DNA of 64,000 bases, from assembly GCF_009806985.1 (NCBI RefSeq), contig NZ_WUAX01000011.1, positions 400,834 to 464,833 on the forward strand, in the 5' to 3' direction. How positions within the stretch are numbered: the stretch's first letter is position 1; each line of letters begins with the position of its first letter. Below the pieces are notes generated by a model that was not told the origin of the DNA, ran no database searches, and worked only from the letters and a program-made list of their open reading frames with translations. This document shows, one piece after another, positions 24,482 to 32,133 of the stretch. Made by a program: the position numbers and the translations under genes. The DNA is from Halorubrum sp. JWXQ-INN 858 (GTDB taxonomy: Archaea > Halobacteriota > Halobacteria > Halobacteriales > Haloferacaceae).

Positions 24482-25413
24482 AACAGCGACACCCCGAGGG
24501 GCGTCGCATCAGTAAGGAGTCGAAGTAACGGATAGATGACGTACCGGTCGATAACCCTGAAGAGGGGCTGTAACAGCGGATCCACGTACCACGCGTACAG
24601 GTCGTCCGGCGGCGTCGGCTCCCACCCGGTCAGCCACCCCTCCGAGATGTCCGACTGGATGACGTCGTAAAACAGGTACGAACAGACCAGGCCGAGTCCG
24701 GTCAGCGCCGCCCCCTTGGCGGCGTCCATGCCGACCCACAGCGCCCACGCGGCGACGAACACCGGCGTCGCGTACAGCATCCCGATCGCGAACGTCAGCA
24801 CCATGTAGCCGGTACACAACAGCCCGGTCACGACCGGCCCCTTGGGGTCGTCGATCTCGTAGACGTACATCGCGCCCGAGTCGCCCTCCGCGTCCGAGTC
24901 GACGGATTCGTCGTCCGCCGCCGTTTCGTCGTCATCGTCCCCGATGAGGTCGTCCTCGCCGAGCACCTGCATCGGCTCGGCGATGAACGACTCCGCGCCG
25001 TCGACCAGCTGCGTCCTGAACGCGCCGGTCGCGACGAGCAGCCCGACGCCCACGAGGATGCGGGCGAGCCCCCCGTCGTCGGCGAGGAAGGCGAGCGCGC
25101 CGGTATAGACGGCGTATCCGCCGAGAACGGCCGCCAACACCGGGACGACGGCGTGGAGGTAGTTCCGAACGAGGATCAGAAACGAGAGGAGCGCGGTCGC
25201 GCCGGCCATGATCCGCGGGAACTCCGCGGCGGCGGGCGAGAACTCGAGCGCGCCCCAGTACATGTACGTGCCGGCCACCAGGAACAACGACAGGAGGACG
25301 TGCTCCATCGTCGGGCGCTCGCGAAGCACCGGTTCGATCGCGTCGGCGAGCACCCGCTGTGCGTCCCGGAGGCGGGCCAACAGTTCGTCGGTCGTCGATT
25401 CGTCTTGTACCAT
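24478..25413 (-). CDS. tctB: Tripartite tricarboxylate transporter small permease TctB
   Basis: A 311-residue membrane protein, longer than bacterial TctB (about 150), because an acidic soluble loop of some 50 residues (around 125-190; IGDDDDETAADDESVD) splits the membrane region. N-terminal residues 1-45 are cytoplasmic. Spans include LSLFLVAGTYMYWGALEF, the 90-130 pair, and LLCTGYMVLTFAIGMLYATPVFVAAWALWVG. The C-terminal extension has two amphipathic stretches. Its stop overlaps the tctA start. The 216-nt gap to tctC suggests a separate promoter or processing site. Confidence 0.88.
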   Translation of the reverse strand: MVQDESTTDELLARLRDAQRVLADAIEPVLRERPTMEHVLLSLFLVAGTYMYWGALEFSPAAAEFPRIMAGATALLSFLILVRNYLHAVVPVLAAVLGGYAVYTGALAFLADDGGLARILVGVGLLVATGAFRTQLVDGAESFIAEPMQVLGEDDLIGDDDDETAADDESVDSDAEGDSGAMYVYEIDDPKGPVVTGLLCTGYMVLTFAIGMLYATPVFVAAWALWVGMDAAKGAALTGLGLVCSYLFYDVIQSDISEGWLTGWEPTPPDDLYAWYVDPLLQPLFRVIDRYVIYPLLRLLTDATPLGVSLL

Positions 25414-25629
25414 CGTGTATCAGTTCACGGCGCTGCGGTTCGACCGGATCCGTCGATGCGGTCGACCCGAATGGGTCGGTCGGTCGGGTCGGTCCGGACG
25501 GGCCGGTCGGTTGCGACCGACCGAGCCGTCGCTTCCGGGTCGGTCGTCTTCATCAAGCGATCCGTTCGTGGTCTCGACACGTTCCATCGTCGGCGTCTAA
25601 AATATGTCAGGGTGCCGGGTGGGAGCGGA
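25414..25629. other. 216-nt gap between tctC and tctB
   Basis: It contains a GC-rich stretch with repeated GGTCGGTCGG-type words (about 25470-25525) and one AT-rich element, minus-strand GACATATTTTAGACG near 25595-25609. The latter could be a second TATA box for tctBA or a T-rich terminator of tctC. No gene is seen. Confidence 0.5.
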
Positions 25630-26742
25630 CTACTCCTGCGCGAGCGCGAGGAACTCGTCGAAGCCGCCGATGGCGGCGTCGACCTCGGCCTCCATCTGCT
25701 CGACGATCCCGTACCAGAGGTCCTCGGACTCCTGGACGTCGCCGTACTGGACGATGTTGCCGGTGTCCTCCGACCACTGCTGGACGGAGTCGGACTCGAC
25801 GGCGTGTTCGACCGCGTCGGAGAGCGTCTCCTTGATGTGGTCGGGGGTGCCGGCGGGCGCGAGCTGCGTGAGCGTGAACTCGGTGATCCAACCCAGGCTG
25901 TCGCCGTAGTTGTCGATGCGGTCGATCTCCGGCCAGGTGCCCGTGAGGTCGATGTCCATCAGGTTGACGATGGCGCTCGCCTCGCCGGACTCCTCGGCGT
26001 TGACCGCGGAGGTGTTCGTCGCGAAGCCGGCCGCGACCTCGCCGCTGATGACGGCCTCCATCGTCGGGCCGCCGCCGTCGTAGGGGACCTCGTTGCCGTA
26101 CTCGAGGCCGTAGTTGTCGCGCAGAAGCAGCGTCGTCAGGTGCGAGTCGCTCCCCGCGCCCTGGTAGCCGAAGTTCTCGATGTCGCCGTCCTGGTAGGCG
26201 TCACGGAGCGAGCCGTAGTCGTCGATCCCGTACTCGTCGGCGACGTCGTTGTTGACGATGAGCGTGTAGCCGAACACGCCGGAGTACGCGAACGGGTCGA
26301 AGTCCTCCTCGATGTGCCAGCCTTCGACCTCGTTGGCGCGCCAGGTGAAGTGTGCGCCCGCGCTGTTGATCGTCCCGAAGGTGTAGCCGTCGGGGTCGCG
26401 CGTCGAGAGCCATTCGGAGCCCGCGAGGCTGCCGGCCCCGGGACGGTTGTCGATGGTGATCGACTGGCCGAGCGGCTCCTCCATCGGCACGGCGACCTGC
26501 CGTGCGTACGTGTCGGTCCCGCCGCCCTCGGACCACGGCACCATCCACGTGAGGTCGTCGGTGGGGAAGTCGTCGCCTCCGTTGCCGTCGTCGGTCGCGC
26601 CGTCATCGGTCGCGCCGTCGTCGGCTGCACCGTCGTCGGCCGGGCCTTCGTCGCCGGGCTCGTCGTCCGCACAGCCGGCGAGTCCAACGATACCTGCGGT
26701 GCCGACGGCACCGGTCGTCCGAATGAAGTTTCGTCGTTGCAT
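25630..26742 (-). CDS. tctC: Tripartite tricarboxylate transporter substrate-binding lipoprotein TctC
   Basis: Extracytoplasmic receptor of the TctABC system, 370 residues. It has a twin-arginine start (MQRRNFIRTTG), a lipobox LAGC with C24, and then an acidic tether made of repeated GATDD/GAADD units (about 30-55). The Bug/TctC domain follows: LTWMVPWSEGGGTDTYARQ, ITIDNRPGAGSLAGSEWL, FGTINSAGAHFTWR, and SDSHLTTLLLRDN. The ATG at 26742 is chosen because it starts at the RR motif and lies 25-34 nt from a TATA box; an upstream TTG is possible. It was probably exported folded by Tat and anchored by lipid. Confidence 0.93.
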   Translation of the reverse strand: MQRRNFIRTTGAVGTAGIVGLAGCADDEPGDEGPADDGAADDGATDDGATDDGNGGDDFPTDDLTWMVPWSEGGGTDTYARQVAVPMEEPLGQSITIDNRPGAGSLAGSEWLSTRDPDGYTFGTINSAGAHFTWRANEVEGWHIEEDFDPFAYSGVFGYTLIVNNDVADEYGIDDYGSLRDAYQDGDIENFGYQGAGSDSHLTTLLLRDNYGLEYGNEVPYDGGGPTMEAVISGEVAAGFATNTSAVNAEESGEASAIVNLMDIDLTGTWPEIDRIDNYGDSLGWITEFTLTQLAPAGTPDHIKETLSDAVEHAVESDSVQQWSEDTGNIVQYGDVQESEDLWYGIVEQMEAEVDAAIGGFDEFLALAQE

Positions 26743-26766
26743 GCTGAACGATAGCAAGTTTCCCGA

Positions 26767-26776
26767 GGTAATAAGT
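26767..26776 (-). promoter_or_regulatory. TATA box of tctC
   Basis: Minus-strand ACTTATTACC 25-34 nt upstream of the ATG. A further 100 nt of AT-rich DNA (26777-26875) lies behind it, containing TATATCT twice and GTATATATC, unusual in this genome and a likely regulator-binding region. Confidence 0.55.
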
Positions 26777-27025
26777 CTGTGTATGTCATTCTAGAGGCAG
26801 TAATCTTCATCTATATCTCGAAAATAACGTGATTTAGCAACGACCGAGGATTCTTTTGTATATATCTTTCAATCGCCGTGTGTACACGCCTCGATCGGAC
26901 ATGGTCGATCCCTGCCCACGGCCCGCGATGGAAGATCGGGGTCGCGTCTCGTGTTCTCCGACGGGGAGGGGGTCAAACGACCCATCCCGACACGGTTTAG
27001 GGGGCTCACACGCAACGACTCGACA

Positions 27026-28513
27026 ATGAGCACACAGGCCGCGGCGGAGGAGACGGCGGTCGTGATCGGGTTGGAGGTCCACGTCCAGCTCGAGACCGAC
27101 ACGAAGATCTTCTGCGGCTGTTCGACGGAGCCCGACGACGACGAGGGACCGAACACGCGCACGTGCCCGACCTGTCTCGGGCTGCCGGGCGCGCTGCCGG
27201 TCCTCAACGAGGGCGCGGTCGAGGCCGCCGTGAAGATCGGGAAGGCGATCGACGCCGACATCCCGGAGACGACGACGTTCCACCGGAAGAACTACTACTA
27301 CCCCGACCTGCCGAAGAACTTCCAGATCACCCAGTACGACGCGCCGATCTGTGCCGGCGGCTCGCTCGACGTCGAGGTCGAGAGCGACCGGCGGACGGTG
27401 GGGATCACCCGCGCACACCTCGAGGAGGACCCCGGCAGCCTCCAGCACGCCGGCGGCTCCATCGAGTCGGCGACGCACACGCTCGTGAACTACAACCGCG
27501 CGGGTACGCCCCTCATGGAGATCGTCACGGAGCCGGACTTCCGGTCGCCCGCGGAGACCCGCGCGTTCCTCGCGAAGCTGTCGGAGGTCCTCGAGTACCT
27601 CGGCGTGTTCGACGCGACCCGCGACGGGAGCCTCCGCGTCGACGCCAACGTCTCGCTCGTCCCCGCCGACGAGGTGGCGGCGGACGGCTCGATCCCCGAC
27701 GCGGTGCTCGCCGGGGTCAACCGCGCCGAAGTGAAGAACATCTCCAGTCACAGGGGCGCGGAACGCGCGCTCGCGTACGAGGTGACCCGCCAGCGGAACC
27801 GCCTGCGCCGCGGGCGCGAGATCGAACAGGAGACCCGCCACTGGGACGAGGGCCGCGGCGTCACCGTCTCGATGCGCTCGAAGGAGGCGGAGAAGGACTA
27901 CCGCTACTTCCGCGAGGCCGACCTCCCCGCGCTGGAGGTGTCCGACTGGAAGGCACGGATCCCCATCCCGGAGCTGCCCGACGCCCGCCGCGAGCGCTTT
28001 CGCGAGGAGTACGGGCTCGACCGCGAGGCCGCCTCCAAGCTCACGTCCACGAAGTCGGTCGCCGACTTCTTCGAGGACGTCGCCAGCGAGTTCGACCCCG
28101 ACCTCGCGGCGACGTGGGTCGCGGACAACCTGTTGGGCGAGCTCAACTACCGCGAGATGGAGATCACGGACGTCGAGGACCGCCTCGACGAGTTCACGCG
28201 CCTGATCGCGCTCGTCGACGGCGACGAGGTCACGACGAAGAACGCCGAGGAGGTCGTGTTGCGCGCGATGCTCGACGACGGCGCGGACCCGGAGACGGTC
28301 ATCGACCGCGAGGGGCTCGGGACGGCCGATACCGGCGAGGTCGAGGCCGCGGTCGCGGCCGCCATCGAGGAGAACCCCGACGCCGTCGCGGACTACCACG
28401 ACGGCGACGCGGGCGCGATCAACTTCCTCGTCGGACAGGTGATGGCCGCGACGGGCGGCAGCGCCGACCCCGGTCAGGTGAACGGGCTCCTCCGCGACCG
28501 GCTGGACGGGTAG
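27026..28513 (+). CDS. gatB: Asp-tRNA(Asn)/Glu-tRNA(Gln) amidotransferase subunit B
   Basis: Kinase/transamidase subunit of GatCAB, which converts misacylated Asp-tRNA-Asn and Glu-tRNA-Gln to the correct amide forms. The 495-residue protein opens with the family signature VVIGLEVHVQLETDTKIFCG. It has the zinc-type cysteines CGCST and CPTCLGLPGALP, then FHRKNYYYPDLPKNFQITQYD and the HLEEDPGSLQHAGG segment. The C-terminal YqeY-like tail domain ends in GSADPGQVNGLLRDRL. The ATG at 27026 is preceded by GGTTTAGG near 26994-27001. gatA and gatC are not in this window. The next gene starts 6 nt after the stop. Confidence 0.96.
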   Translation: MSTQAAAEETAVVIGLEVHVQLETDTKIFCGCSTEPDDDEGPNTRTCPTCLGLPGALPVLNEGAVEAAVKIGKAIDADIPETTTFHRKNYYYPDLPKNFQITQYDAPICAGGSLDVEVESDRRTVGITRAHLEEDPGSLQHAGGSIESATHTLVNYNRAGTPLMEIVTEPDFRSPAETRAFLAKLSEVLEYLGVFDATRDGSLRVDANVSLVPADEVAADGSIPDAVLAGVNRAEVKNISSHRGAERALAYEVTRQRNRLRRGREIEQETRHWDEGRGVTVSMRSKEAEKDYRYFREADLPALEVSDWKARIPIPELPDARRERFREEYGLDREAASKLTSTKSVADFFEDVASEFDPDLAATWVADNLLGELNYREMEITDVEDRLDEFTRLIALVDGDEVTTKNAEEVVLRAMLDDGADPETVIDREGLGTADTGEVEAAVAAAIEENPDAVADYHDGDAGAINFLVGQVMAATGGSADPGQVNGLLRDRLDG

Positions 28514-28519
28514 CCGCCG

Positions 28520-29164
28520 ATGGACCGCAACGCGGCCGTCGACCGGCTTGAAGCGATCGTCGACCGCGTCGAGTCGGAGACCATGCCCGTCCCGGTCCGC
28601 GAGGTGTGGGCGTTCGGCGACGTCGCGCTCGGGCTCGACCCGGTGTCGCGACTCGACGTCTACGTCACGAAGGACGTGCTGCTGCGCGGCGACGCCGACG
28701 CCGCGCGGGCGTTCGAGGCGGAGTACGGCGTCAAGGGCGTTGGCACGTCCGTTCGCGCGGACTGGGCCGAGGCGAACCCGGACCGCGTCCGCGCGAGCGA
28801 CAACGGCTACGCCGCGCCCGAGGCGTGTCTGGCCGCGGAGCTGCTCGAACCGGACGAGCCGATCCACCTGGAGGTGTGTAACGCGAGCTTCGGGGACAAC
28901 GTCACCCAGCGGCTGAAGGGGGCGCTCGCGCGCGAGGCGTACGCGGAGGTGCTCGACCCGCGCGGCGTCTGCCTGTGGGTCGACGGCGAGCGCGACGACG
29001 ACGCGTTCGACCGGCTCCGCCGCGCCGAGTTCGCGATGCCGACGCTGGAGGCCGCGCTCGGGATGTTGGGCGCGGACGACGACGTCGCCGCCGAGATCGC
29101 GTCCGTCCTCGCCGCCCGGCGCGACGAGCAGGAGGGGTCGTCCGTGCGCGGCGACATGGTGTGA
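28520..29164 (+). CDS. Uncharacterised haloarchaeal protein (DUF7095-like)
   Basis: A 214-residue soluble acidic protein lying 6 nt after gatB and so probably co-transcribed. The motif VREVWAFGDVALGLDPVSRLDVYVTKD (residues about 27-53) resembles a degenerate nucleotidyltransferase-like G-S/D-x-A-x-G strand. NLEVCNASFGDNVTQRLKGAL-type sequence follows further on, here HLEVCNASFGDNV. I believe this is the family DUF7095; no function is established to my knowledge. The linkage to gatB suggests a translation-related or tRNA-related role, but this is only context. Confidence 0.75.
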   Translation: MDRNAAVDRLEAIVDRVESETMPVPVREVWAFGDVALGLDPVSRLDVYVTKDVLLRGDADAARAFEAEYGVKGVGTSVRADWAEANPDRVRASDNGYAAPEACLAAELLEPDEPIHLEVCNASFGDNVTQRLKGALAREAYAEVLDPRGVCLWVDGERDDDAFDRLRRAEFAMPTLEAALGMLGADDDVAAEIASVLAARRDEQEGSSVRGDMV

Positions 29165-29443
29165 GGCGAGACGGTGTGGGGAAGACGGCGTGAGACGACG
29201 CCGAACCGGATCGCCGGTCGACGCCGCCGCCGACACGCGGACACTTATAAGAAAGCGTCGCCGGCGCGCCGCTCACTCGGAAACGATCGTCGGCGGAGCG
29301 TCGCTCACCGACTCCGTTGAACGCGACCATTCAGACACGATCCTGAATGACGGGTCCGCCGATAGCGGCAGGACACGGGCCACGTATCTCGTAGTAATGA
29401 AACGAAAGGCATCAAATAGTTGAGGTTCAGTTGCGTGTTGATT
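29165..29443. other. Spacer with a TATA core and a short hairpin
   Basis: No convincing gene. ACTTATAAG occurs near 29244-29252. CATTCAG (29328-29334) and CTGAATG (29343-29349) form a 7-bp hairpin with an 8-nt loop that could end transcription of the gatB operon. GC content falls clearly after about 29380. Confidence 0.5.
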
Positions 29444-29671
29444 TTAATCAGTGTCGTGGACCTCTTCCATTCTGTTTTCCAACTCCTCAATTCTGTTCAA
29501 CATTTCAAATCGCGATTTCTGATATAGAAAGTAGCGTTCGCCCATCGTTAATCCCGCTACAAACCCGATCGCCGATCCAAATGCCCCGCTTAAAACATAC
29601 CCAAGCACTAACAATAGTGTCCCAGAACCAAACATAAGCACGTTTTTCGATGGTGGAGAATCGGATTGCAT
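29444..29671 (-). CDS. Small membrane protein with coiled coil, low-GC region
   Basis: A 75-residue protein. Residues 11-48 are hydrophobic, probably two short spans (VLMFGSGTLLLVLGYVLSG and AFGSAIGFVAGLTMG). Residues 50-72 form a charged helix with heptad-like leucines and isoleucines (FEMLNRIEELENRMEEV). Codons are markedly AT-rich against all neighbours, and the flanks (29400-29900) are equally AT-rich, so recent acquisition is possible. The ATG at 29671 follows a strong TTTATAAA box. No family recognised; function unknown. Confidence 0.7.
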   Translation of the reverse strand: MQSDSPPSKNVLMFGSGTLLLVLGYVLSGAFGSAIGFVAGLTMGERYFLYQKSRFEMLNRIEELENRMEEVHDTD

Positions 29672-29690
29672 GAGTACTGTATGGGACTTG

Positions 29691-29698
29691 TTTATAAA
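29691..29698 (-). promoter_or_regulatory. TATA box of the small membrane protein gene
   Basis: TTTATAAA, symmetric, 20-27 nt upstream of the ATG at 29671. Further AT-rich words (ATAAATAGG, TTATTTATA) continue to about 29720. Confidence 0.6.
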
Positions 29699-29893
29699 TA
29701 CATAAATAGGTTATTTATATTGACGGAAGAGTCTGAACGCAGTGTGTTGTTCACCTGTATAGACCGATCGGAACGATCGGTCTCGCTTGAACTCTCCGTG
29801 TGAGATGCCCGTGTTGTATTCGACACTCGATTCTCGTCAGGTCGGCGGATTTCAACGGAGCCGATCTGTTTATAAACCACCGCCGCCGGGGCG

Positions 29894-32029
29894 TCAGTCG
29901 TCGTCGGCCGCGAGCGCGTCGGTCGAGCGGTGGTCGTGTGCGTCGAGCAGCGCGACCGTCGACAGCCGGATCGCGTGCGGCCAGCCGAGCGGCGTCGCGC
30001 TGTCGGGGGTGCCGTCGTCGAAGAACTGCTCGGGCAGGTACGTCGTCGACGCACAGAGCGGGCCGTCGGGCGAGACGTGGCCGAGCAGCTCACGGGCCCG
30101 CGCGGCCAGCCGGGTCGCACGCGGGTCGTCGCGGTCCGCGAGCAGGACGGCGAGCTCGGCGCAGGCGTTCGCCCCCCACGCCGTCGACACCGTCCACACC
30201 TTCTCGGAGCCCTGGGTGGACCGCCGCCAGCCGTCGCCCTCGTAGCGGATCAGCCCGTCGATCGCATCGGTCCCCGTCGCGAGCCCGTCGACGACGGTCT
30301 CGACGTGGGCGACGAGCCGGTCGAGCCGGTCGGCGTCGACCCCGCCGTCCGTCATCGCGTCGAACGACCGATGGGCGCTCGGGAGCGCCAGGGTCGCGGA
30401 ATCGAGCCGGTCGTCGATCCGGCCGTCGGCGGTCTCGCGGAGCGCGTAACACCCGCGCTCGGGGACCCAGAGGTCGTCGAGCGCATCGTACACCTCCCGG
30501 GCGCGCGCGGCGGCGTGGGCCGGGACGTCCTCGCCGTCCGACCCGGCCGTCCCCGCGCTCGAATCCACCGACGTTCCCGCGCTCGAACCCACCGACGACG
30601 TTCCCTCGCTCGCCGCCAGCCCCTCGCCGTACCGAGCGAGGTCGCTGTAGGCCTCGAGGAACGTCGCCGTCGTGTGCGTGAACCGGCCGATCATGTCCTC
30701 CCAGGCGTTCTGACAGACCACCGGTCGGCCGTCGTCCGCGAGCGTCTCGTCGAGCCCCGCGAGCGCGTCGACGAGCGTCGCGTCGAGCCCGTCGACGTCG
30801 ACGCCGGCCGCCCGGGCCCGCGCGAGGTACGCGATGACGCTCCCGGTCTGGTCCGCCTGGTAGTCGACGTCGGGGCCGTCCTCGATCCGCGCGTTCGCCC
30901 AGCCGGGCGCGATCGCGCCGTTCCGCGGCCAGACGCGGTGGGGCCACGAGCCGTCCGCCCGCTGTGTCCGGACGTACATGCGCGCCGACCGGACGTGCCA
31001 CTCGTCGAGCCCGAGCCCGAGGCGCTCGTCGGCGGTCAACAGGAACGTCGAGATCTCGGCGTCGTCGCGGAACCAGGTGTAGCCGTAGCCGCCGGAGTGC
31101 CGGTAGTGCGGGTCGAAATCGGGCCCCGCGATCCGGAGTCCGGAGTCGGCCGACAGCAGCGAGAGCACGCGGAGGTCCGCGACCGCGGCGTCCCGTTCGG
31201 GGGTCGACGCCGGTACCGACGGGAGCGACCCCGCCGCCGCCTCGTGAAGGCTTTCGGTGGAGTCGAGGTCCGCGAACAGCGCGTCGAGCCGCTCGCGCGC
31301 CGCCTCGCGGTCGGTCTCGGCGCGGTCCGTGAGCAGCGATCCGACCGTCGCCACGCCGTCGACGAAGGGGACCTCGACGACGACCTCGCCGGAGAGCCGC
31401 TCCTCCTCGTATCGGCCGCTGTCGCGGTCGCGCGGGAGGTCCAGCGGTCGGTCGTCGAGGATCTCCGGGAACGTCGCCGGGAGCTGTCCGCGGAGGTCGT
31501 CGAAGCCGGTCGCGCTCGCGAGGAAGTCGTGTTCGTCCGCGTGGTACACCTCGACGGCGTCGTCGTAGCGGAGCTGTCCGACCCGCGTGTCCCGGCCGTC
31601 CGGCGCGAACGACGCGTACACGACGAGCGACGGGTCGTCGGCCGCGACGTCGGCGTCCGCCGCCGGCTCCACCGTCGCGCGGGTGAGGTGGGCGTCGCCG
31701 ACCGCCAGGTCGTGTCGCGTGACCGTCGCGACGGCGGCGTCGTGAACCGTCTCCACCAGCGTCGTGTCGCCGACGTAGCGCTGCTCGGTCGGCGAGCCGT
31801 CGAGCCAGCACAGGTCGTCGTCGACGGCGAGCCCGAACCGGACGACGGTCGCCCCGGTCAGCCCGGTCAACGGCTCGCCGAAGTCGCGGAGCCGACCGCC
31901 GGGGTCGACGTGGACGAGCCGCCCGTCGGCCCCGGTGAACCGGCCCTCGGTCGTCCGCCGTTCGCCCGGGAACCGCGTTTCGTGGCCGAGATGGCGCTTG
32001 TAGTCGTCGATCGCCTCGCGGAGCTGCAT
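29894..32029 (-). CDS. Glycoside hydrolase family 15 (glucoamylase-like)
   Basis: A 711-residue cytoplasmic enzyme, no signal peptide. The N-terminal beta-rich domain (about 1-270) is followed by an (alpha/alpha)6 barrel. Signatures are SGLRIAGPDFDPHYRHSGGYG, YTWFRDDAEI (substrate-site W-x-R-D), GSWPHRVWPRNGAIAPGW, and the catalytic-acid region CQNAWEDMIGRFTHTTA with the E of WED. The second catalytic glutamate lies in the C-terminal part. A Ser/Gly repeat insertion (SVGSSAGTSVDSSAG) interrupts the barrel near residue 490. It probably releases glucose from alpha-glucans or acts on trehalose-type substrates. The ATG at 32029 (MQLREAIDDYKRH) is preferred; an in-frame ATG at 32056 is possible. 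It is divergent from a GH13 gene. Confidence 0.88.
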   Translation of the reverse strand: MQLREAIDDYKRHLGHETRFPGERRTTEGRFTGADGRLVHVDPGGRLRDFGEPLTGLTGATVVRFGLAVDDDLCWLDGSPTEQRYVGDTTLVETVHDAAVATVTRHDLAVGDAHLTRATVEPAADADVAADDPSLVVYASFAPDGRDTRVGQLRYDDAVEVYHADEHDFLASATGFDDLRGQLPATFPEILDDRPLDLPRDRDSGRYEEERLSGEVVVEVPFVDGVATVGSLLTDRAETDREAARERLDALFADLDSTESLHEAAAGSLPSVPASTPERDAAVADLRVLSLLSADSGLRIAGPDFDPHYRHSGGYGYTWFRDDAEISTFLLTADERLGLGLDEWHVRSARMYVRTQRADGSWPHRVWPRNGAIAPGWANARIEDGPDVDYQADQTGSVIAYLARARAAGVDVDGLDATLVDALAGLDETLADDGRPVVCQNAWEDMIGRFTHTTATFLEAYSDLARYGEGLAASEGTSSVGSSAGTSVDSSAGTAGSDGEDVPAHAAARAREVYDALDDLWVPERGCYALRETADGRIDDRLDSATLALPSAHRSFDAMTDGGVDADRLDRLVAHVETVVDGLATGTDAIDGLIRYEGDGWRRSTQGSEKVWTVSTAWGANACAELAVLLADRDDPRATRLAARARELLGHVSPDGPLCASTTYLPEQFFDDGTPDSATPLGWPHAIRLSTVALLDAHDHRSTDALAADDD

Positions 32030-32056
32030 ACCCGGCGCTGCGGGTGCCGAAGGCAT

Positions 32057-32133
32057 TAATCTTTGGTGTAATTATCGTTCACACTTTTTTCGAAAGGGGG
32101 AACCCTCAAGCCGAGGCGGCCCGGGGTATCGGT
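32057..32133. promoter_or_regulatory. Divergent promoter region of the GH15 and GH13 genes
   Basis: A 77-nt AT-rich divergent spacer containing TTTGGTGTAATTATCG and CACTTTTTTCG. TATA-like words face both ways (minus GATAATTACAC; plus CACTTTTTTC), so a single regulator could control both genes. Confidence 0.45.

Noticed and set aside
26834..29236. An 800-residue minus-strand frame opposite gatB and the DUF7095-like gene
   Set aside because: Shadow of the sense genes; no start signal, motif or plausible composition.
29190..29423. A 77-codon frame downstream of the DUF7095-like gene
   Set aside because: Starts at GTG without a promoter, is Arg-rich, and spans a hairpin and a GC shift; not supported as a gene.
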